Below, in pieces: positions 59,774 to 64,000 of a DNA stretch of 64,000 nucleotides (its first letter is position 1; every line of letters begins with the position of its first letter). The stretch spans positions 81,208-145,207 of the forward strand of contig NZ_FOOY01000006.1 in NCBI RefSeq assembly GCF_900113325.1. The letters run 5' to 3'. The stretch is from Sporolactobacillus nakayamae. Lineage in GTDB: Bacteria; Bacillota; Bacilli; Bacillales; Sporolactobacillaceae. Under the pieces are notes generated by a model. It ran no database searches. It was not told where the DNA came from and was given only the letters and a program-made list of their open reading frames with translations. The translations under genes were made by a program, and so were the position numbers.

Positions 59774-60463
59774 TTAGTTCGTCCAGTCAACTGTAATCTG
59801 ATAGGGAATCGGATCAACCAATCCAGCTTCTTTAAAACCCTTGATCCGCAAGCGGCAGCTATCGCATGTCCCACACGCTTTCTCCCCGCCATTGTAACAA
59901 GAGGTGGTCAATTGATAAGGTGCACTAAGCTTCATGCCTAAGCGAACAGTGTCTGCTTTAGTCAAGTGCATCAATGGCGTTTTAATCGTCAAGTGATGGG
60001 CACTGACACCGGTTTTTGTCGCCAAATTAATCGTCTGATTCATACTTCGGATAAATTCAGGCCGACAATCCGGATAGCCACTGTAGTCAACAGAGGATAC
60101 ACCGGTAAAAATCGTGTCCGCACCGATAACCTCTGCGTATGCCGTCGCAAGCGAGAGAAAAATCATATTTCGCGCAGGAACATAGGTCACCGGTATCCCC
60201 TTTTCCGTACCGTCCTCAGGAACACGGATTGAAGCATCGGTCAACGCGCTTCCGCCGAGCTGTCTAAAAAAATCGAGATCTACAATACGATGTTCCTTCA
60301 CCTCGTAGAACGCGGCAATTTTCTTCGCCTGCTCGACTTCGCGCTGATGACGCTGACCATAACAGAACGTGATCGGGCAGAGTTCATAGCCTACATTATT
60401 GGCAATGCTCATACAAGTTGTGCTGTCGAGTCCGCCGCTGAGTACAATAACTGCTTTTTTCAC
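59774..60463 (-). CDS. queC: 7-cyano-7-deazaguanine synthase
   Basis: 229 residues. ATP-dependent conversion of 7-carboxy-7-deazaguanine to preQ0. PP-loop VVLSGGLDSTTCM at 6-18, and zinc cysteines in CYNGGEKACGTCDSCRLR near 189-206. Last gene of the operon transporter-queF-queC. The genes for the two preceding steps, queD and queE, are not in the window. Confidence 0.95.
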   Translation of the reverse strand: MKKAVIVLSGGLDSTTCMSIANNVGYELCPITFCYGQRHQREVEQAKKIAAFYEVKEHRIVDLDFFRQLGGSALTDASIRVPEDGTEKGIPVTYVPARNMIFLSLATAYAEVIGADTIFTGVSSVDYSGYPDCRPEFIRSMNQTINLATKTGVSAHHLTIKTPLMHLTKADTVRLGMKLSAPYQLTTSCYNGGEKACGTCDSCRLRIKGFKEAGLVDPIPYQITVDWTN

Positions 60464-60493
60464 AAGTGATCGCTCCTCTATATTAAGCTGTCC

Positions 60494-60982
60494 TTAGCGA
60501 TTATCAATAGGTTCCGGATACAGATCATGCTTGCTCAGCCTGTCAAAAGCGACCTGCTCCCAGCGTGTGCCTTTTTTACCGTAGTTGACGTACGGATCAA
60601 TACTGATGCCGCCGCGAGGCAGAAATTTCCCCCAGACTTCTAAGTACTTCGGGTCCATGAGCTGTATCAAATCATTGGCGATGTTATTCACACAATCCTC
60701 GTGAAAATCGCCATGGTTGCGGAAGCTGAATAAATAGAGTTTAAGTGATTTGCTCTCAACCATGCGTTCCGCCGGGACATAGCTGATATGCAGCGTTGCG
60801 AAATCCGGCTGATGGGTAATTGGACAAAGGCTCGTAAACTCCGGAAAGTTAAATTTAACGAAATAGTCACGCTCCGGATGCTGATTTTGAAAGGTCTCCA
60901 GCAGGTTCGGATCATAGTCAAACGTGTAGGTTGTCCCTTTATTTCCAAGCAGGGTTAATCCTTCATTTTTTCGATCGCTCAT
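60494..60982 (-). CDS. queF: NADPH-dependent preQ0 reductase
   Basis: 162 residues, the short (unimodular) QueF. Reduces the nitrile of preQ0 to the amine of preQ1. The thioimide-forming cysteine is in [18 protein letters not shown]; the QueF motif [26 protein letters not shown] gives the NADPH-binding and catalytic Asp/His region. Start 60982 is supported by GAGGTG; the GTG three codons upstream falls in the Shine-Dalgarno. 30 bp before queC. Confidence 0.95.
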   Translation of the reverse strand: MSDRKNEGLTLLGNKGTTYTFDYDPNLLETFQNQHPERDYFVKFNFPEFTSLCPITHQPDFATLHISYVPAERMVESKSLKLYLFSFRNHGDFHEDCVNNIANDLIQLMDPKYLEVWGKFLPRGGISIDPYVNYGKKGTRWEQVAFDRLSKHDLYPEPIDNR

Positions 60983-60994
60983 TACAAACACCTC

Positions 60995-61666
60995 TCAATC
61001 CTGATTTAACACCATTTCGCCCCGAATAGTGTTCCGCACGCGAATCCAATGCACAATCAAATAGATCATCGGTACGCCAATGACCGCATAGGAAAATTTA
61101 AGAACATATTCAGTACCGATCGTTGTCAAAATTGCGCTTACCGGCAGAATACCGGCAAATCCGACAAACATGAACACGGTCGAATCGGCAAGTTGACTGA
61201 TGGCCGTACTCGCCAGACTGCGCAGCCAGAGCATCTTGCCCTTTGTACGTTTCTTTAATCCGACAAACAGAGCAATATCGAGTGTTTGCGATAGGCTGTA
61301 CCCGCAAAGCGAAGCAGCAACGATACGCGGCATCGCGCCAAGCGTTCCGGCAAAAGCCTCCTGCCCCTTCCAAAATGGCGCGGCAGGTAAATGAATCGCC
61401 GCTTGAAGCAGCAGGGTAAACAGAACATTGGCGAGCAGACCGATCCATACGATCTTTTGGGCGACCGGTTTGCCCCAGCATTCCGTAATACTGTCGAGTA
61501 CAAGAAAAGTGAGCGGATAAATGATAATGCCCGACGTCATGGAGTAGCCGCCGATGGAGAAAAGCTTTGACGCGACTAAGTTCGCGGCAATGAGGCAGGT
61601 CATAAAGACCATTGATAAGATAATGAGTTTGAAAGGAATGTTCACTTTCAATTGCTGTTGATCCAT
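60995..61666 (-). CDS. queuosine precursor transporter (YhhQ/VUT family)
   Basis: 223 residues with six membrane helices. MTCLIAANLVASKLF, PLTFLVLDSITECWGKPVAQKIVWIGLLANVLF and SQLADSTVFMFVGF are typical of the YhhQ family, which imports preQ0/preQ1 in E. coli. First gene of the operon, 12 bp before queF. Preceded by a good promoter and a short structured leader. The Shine-Dalgarno GGGAGTGAT is at the end of that leader. Confidence 0.88.
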   Translation of the reverse strand: MDQQQLKVNIPFKLIILSMVFMTCLIAANLVASKLFSIGGYSMTSGIIIYPLTFLVLDSITECWGKPVAQKIVWIGLLANVLFTLLLQAAIHLPAAPFWKGQEAFAGTLGAMPRIVAASLCGYSLSQTLDIALFVGLKKRTKGKMLWLRSLASTAISQLADSTVFMFVGFAGILPVSAILTTIGTEYVLKFSYAVIGVPMIYLIVHWIRVRNTIRGEMVLNQD

Positions 61667-61672
61667 TTCTGA

Positions 61673-61768
61673 TCACTCCCATAGTTTTTTTGGTACGGCA
61701 GAGGAGGGTTTCGAACTCTGCCAAGCTTGCAACTTCTTGATTATAGATTTGCTTTGCCGGATTGACAA
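61673..61768 (-). promoter_or_regulatory. queuosine operon promoter and structured leader (candidate preQ1-type riboswitch)
   Basis: Promoter: TTGTCA (61763-61768), 17 bp, TATAAT (61740-61745), minus strand. The roughly 65-base leader contains a perfect 7-bp stem GGCAGAG/CTCTGCC (61697-61722) with loop TTCGAAACCCTC, then an A-rich stretch AAAAAAACTA and the Shine-Dalgarno GGGAG. The loop CCC can pair with the GGG of the Shine-Dalgarno, making an H-type pseudoknot. Hairpin plus A-rich tail plus sequestered Shine-Dalgarno resembles translational preQ1-I switches. The canonical loop sequence is not exact. Confidence 0.5.
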
Positions 61769-61810
61769 GAAGATTAAGCATCTTTTTTTGCGAATTACGG
61801 GTAAATTTCA

Positions 61811-62434
61811 CTAAAAAAGGGGAAGCTGAGCCAGCTTATCGATCAGACGAATATAATAGTTTGGACTGTGCGGCACGCACTGTTTCCGATCTACGGTTCG
61901 TTTCTGCCAAACACGCGCTCCGTTCGATTCGTCAAATCCTGCTAGCTCCAATTCCTGCTTTACGCCCTGGACAAGAGCCGCAAAATCCGGATAAGCGGCT
62001 TTATAAATTCCGGCAACCTCTTCCTTTTGAAGCGTGAACGCATTCATTTTATAGTGATTGACGCATAGAAAAACATGACAGCGTTCGCGGTCAATGAAAT
62101 CGCCTTGCACAATTTCATCCCGGATCACGCCGAGCGGCTGCAGCTCCTCCATTTGAACCGGTGCGCCAAGTTCTTCATGAATCTCGCGAATGGCATCCGA
62201 AACCGTTTCATCCGCTTTAATATGACCGGCTGCCGTGATGTCGTATAAGTCTGGAAAATCTTTTTTCGCATGACAACGCTGCTGCATGAAAATGAAGCTG
62301 CCGGCTGCCGTTTGTTCCACAAACCAGCAATGAAAAGTCTCATGCCAGCAGCCCTTCTTATGAACCTCATCACGCGTTTTTATCCCGATTGGTATTCCCT
62401 GTTCGTTGAAAATTCGAATCTGCTCCTCATTCAT
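61811..62434 (-). CDS. NUDIX hydrolase
   Basis: 207 residues. The Nudix box is GHIKADETVSDAIREIHEELG (about 90-110), fitting GX5EX7REXXEEXG. The N-terminal MNEEQIRIFNEQGIPIGIKTRDEVHKKGCWHETFHCWF resembles the isopentenyl-diphosphate-isomerase-like NUDIX group (YfcD). The exact substrate is unknown. Start 62434 after GGAGG; it overlaps the HD gene stop by 8 bp, so the pair is one operon. It ends 43 bp before the promoter region of the queuosine operon. Confidence 0.85.
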   Translation of the reverse strand: MNEEQIRIFNEQGIPIGIKTRDEVHKKGCWHETFHCWFVEQTAAGSFIFMQQRCHAKKDFPDLYDITAAGHIKADETVSDAIREIHEELGAPVQMEELQPLGVIRDEIVQGDFIDRERCHVFLCVNHYKMNAFTLQKEEVAGIYKAAYPDFAALVQGVKQELELAGFDESNGARVWQKRTVDRKQCVPHSPNYYIRLIDKLAQLPLF

Positions 62435-63137
62435 CGGTACGTCCTCCATTATCAACCCTTGTTTGAAGCATTTGCGCGTGCTTAGAATTGGTTTCATGGG
62501 ACTCTTCAAAAAAACGATTCAGGAAGCTGAGCATAAAAAGATGGCGTTGCTCCGCAAGCTTTTTCCCGGTCTCCGTGTTCATACGATCCCGAAGGAGCAG
62601 CAATTTTTCATAGAAATGATTTACCGTTGTCGACCGCTGCGCTTTATAGTGTTCTGCCGTTTGGTGCAAGACCGGCAGAACATTCGGATCAAACAGTTCT
62701 CGCTTTTTATAACCGCCATAGGCAAAAGCCCGAGCGATGCCGACGGCTCCAATCGCGTCGAGCCGGTCGGCGTCCTGTACAATCTTACCTTCCATGCTCG
62801 ACATCGGCGTCTGCACGCCGGCGCCCTTGAATGAAAGCTCGCGAATAATGGTACACACATCTTCGATGATGCGGGCATCGGCATTTTGCGATTCGAGCCA
62901 GTCCGCGGCTGCACGTGGACCCGCCTCATCGTCACCGCCATTGAACTTCCAATCAGCGATGTCATGTAAAAGCGCCGCGAGCGCGACGATATCTTCTTTA
63001 ATGCTCTTCGCATCTTCGTGCGCCATAATCTGCATGCTCGTCTCATAAACACGATGGATATGCCACCAGTCATGCCCACTGCCTTCTCCATAAAATTGTT
63101 CTTGGACATAATTCGCCGTGCGCGTGACAAGATCCAT
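62427..63137 (-). CDS. HD-domain phosphohydrolase (YpgQ/YedJ-like)
   Basis: About 236 residues. Metal ligands: H of HDWWHIHRVYETS (about 22-30), the HD pair in AALLHDIADWKF (about 55-66) and the D in VQDADRLDAIGAVGIAR (about 123). FAYGGYKKRELFDP and STTVNHFYEKLLLLRDRMNTE complete the YpgQ family signature. B. subtilis YpgQ hydrolyses dNTPs to dNMP and pyrophosphate; the activity here is inferred. Start 63137 gives good spacing from AGAGG; an ATG nine bases upstream is closer. Confidence 0.87.
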   Translation of the reverse strand: MDLVTRTANYVQEQFYGEGSGHDWWHIHRVYETSMQIMAHEDAKSIKEDIVALAALLHDIADWKFNGGDDEAGPRAAADWLESQNADARIIEDVCTIIRELSFKGAGVQTPMSSMEGKIVQDADRLDAIGAVGIARAFAYGGYKKRELFDPNVLPVLHQTAEHYKAQRSTTVNHFYEKLLLLRDRMNTETGKKLAEQRHLFMLSFLNRFFEESHETNSKHAQMLQTRVDNGGRTDE

Positions 63138-63264
63138 TTCATTCATCCTCTTTTCGTTCGTTTTTTTTAATTATACCTTACAGAATAAAGCTTCATATCG
63201 ACGAACGCCACAACCTGCTCCCTATCACCGGTGACACTTCTTGGCCCACGATTTACACAATGCC

Positions 63265-63273
63265 TGCTATAAT
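63265..63273 (+). promoter_or_regulatory. extended -10 promoter of lipL
   Basis: TGCTATAAT (63265-63273), an extended -10; the -35 region is weak. Transcription starts about 30 bp before the GGAGG of lipL. Confidence 0.5.
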
Positions 63274-63312
63274 AGACACTAGATACTGCATTAATCGAAG
63301 GAGGTCTTCCGT

Positions 63313-64000
63313 GTGTCGCTACTTGACCAGCCGCTCTGGCGTGTGATCGACCAGTCAACGCTTGGCAGCGGGTTCGACGGTAAGCAGTCGTTTGCTATCG
63401 ATGACGCGATTTGTCAATCCGTAGGTGCCGGTGAATCACCAAACACCATTAGGTTGTGGGTGCACCACAAAACGGTGATGCTCGGCATTCAGGACACGAA
63501 GCTTCCACATTTTCAAGCTGGTTTGGACGTGCTGCGAGAGAACGGCTTCAATTATGTCGTACGTAATTCCGGCGGTCTGGCTGTCGTGCTTGACGAAGGT
63601 GTTCTTAATGTTTCCCTGATCTTTTCTGAAAAGGAACACCCGATTTCTATCGATGACGCGTTTCAAGCCATGGTTGATTTTATTCGAGAAACACTTGCTC
63701 CATTTGGGATACGATTCACGAGTGGAGAAATCACTCGATCCTACTGTCCTGGAAGATATGACCTCAGTTGTGATGGCAGCAAATTTGCCGGCATCTCTCA
63801 GCGCCGTGTCAAACAAGGTGTTGCCGTGCAGGTCTATCTCTGCGTTTCAGGCAGCGGATCAGAACGCGCGCGCCTGATCCGCGATTTTTACCAAAGCGGA
63901 TTGCAAAGTCAGCAGACACGGTTTGCCTATCCGGATATCGACCCACATGTCATGGCCTCATTAGAGGAACTTAGCGGAAAACAATTTGAAACACAACGTA
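63313..64000 (+). CDS. lipL: octanoyl-[GcvH]:protein N-octanoyltransferase LipL (3' end beyond window)
   Basis: 229 codons of an open frame running off the right edge. Starts with GTG at 63313 after GGAGG. BPL/LPL fold: NTIRLWVHHKTVMLGIQDTKLP near 44-65, VVRNSGGLAVVLDEGVLNVSL near 82-102 (the RRxxGGxxVxxxxG lipoate-binding loop), and the nucleophile candidate Cys145 in RSYCPGRYDLSCDGSKFAGISQRR. LipL moves octanoyl from GcvH to the E2 subunits of 2-oxoacid dehydrogenases. B. subtilis ywfL (lipL) is also near ywfO. Expected length about 280 residues, so some 50 are missing. Confidence 0.9.
   Translation, partial: MSLLDQPLWRVIDQSTLGSGFDGKQSFAIDDAICQSVGAGESPNTIRLWVHHKTVMLGIQDTKLPHFQAGLDVLRENGFNYVVRNSGGLAVVLDEGVLNVSLIFSEKEHPISIDDAFQAMVDFIRETLAPFGIRFTSGEITRSYCPGRYDLSCDGSKFAGISQRRVKQGVAVQVYLCVSGSGSERARLIRDFYQSGLQSQQTRFAYPDIDPHVMASLEELSGKQFETQR

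Noticed and set aside
61692-61722. tRNA 3' end-like sequence (TTCGAAA loop and a downstream CCA) in the queuosine leader
   Set aside because: The T-stem has two mismatches and there is no D-arm or anticodon arm upstream; the promoter sits where the 5' part would be.

Overview
The window is chromosomal DNA of a spore-forming Firmicute of the order Bacillales. Sporulation genes (spoIIQ, spoIID, spoIIR, spo0F, pbpG-type PBP) are interleaved with housekeeping genes in an order close to the Bacillus subtilis spoIIQ-to-ywfO region. A Sporolactobacillus-like relative would fit, but that is inference from gene content only. There are no rRNA or tRNA genes, CRISPR arrays, phage genes or insertion-sequence transposases.

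Layout. 1-7 kb: a BMP-type nucleoside-binding lipoprotein (cut by the window edge), a Lin0512 protein, a MazG-like pyrophosphohydrolase, niaP, and a gamma-glutamyltransferase operon with paired short chromate transporters. 7-12.4 kb (minus strand): spoIIQ, spoIID, murAA, ywmB and a DUF1146 protein. 13.1-20.5 kb (minus): the complete ATP synthase operon atpZ-I-B-E-F-H-A-G-D-C. 21-29.7 kb (minus): upp, glyA, ywlG, mntP, tsaC/sua5, spoIIR, prmC, prfA, tdk. 30.7-37.5 kb (minus): rpmE, rho, murAB, spo0F, pyrG, rpoE. 37.8-50 kb: a cardiolipin-synthase-like gene, argS, ywiB, a class A PBP, two DMT/YdcZ exporters, ywhD, a glutamate-cysteine ligase, small proteins, ywgA, ywfO, a PHP phosphatase and a YczE-like membrane protein. 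51-55.7 kb: ilvD and two paralogous BASS-family permeases. 55.7-64 kb: a beta-glucoside-type PTS permease, a GNAT, queuosine genes, NUDIX and HD hydrolases and the start of lipL.

The most interesting part is 51.2-55.7 kb. ilvD with the first permease, and the second permease on its own, are each preceded by a good promoter, a 13-14 codon leader peptide rich in Leu/Val/Ile codons, and a strong terminator. In both leaders a segment inside the leader-peptide codons can pair with a segment that can otherwise pair with the 5' arm of the terminator. This is the layout expected of ribosome-mediated attenuation. Such control is unusual for branched-chain genes in Bacillales, where T-boxes and CodY dominate, and it links two permeases of unknown substrate to branched-chain or pantoate metabolism.

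The second unusual feature is a modular intergenic repeat family. Copies lie near 3.2-3.7, 8.2-8.5, 12.7-13.0, 29.7-30.4 and 58.0-58.6 kb, with isolated modules elsewhere, including one inside the ATP synthase operon. Full copies carry four imperfect palindromes about 50-60 bp apart, a hairpin module whose stems covary between copies, and often a terminator-like hairpin at one end.

Other regulatory signals read from the sequence are a palindromic operator on the niaP promoter, sigma-F-like promoters before spoIIQ and spoIIR, cre-like sites at the atp and PTS promoters, a terminator in the pyrG leader, and a short structured leader before the queuosine genes.
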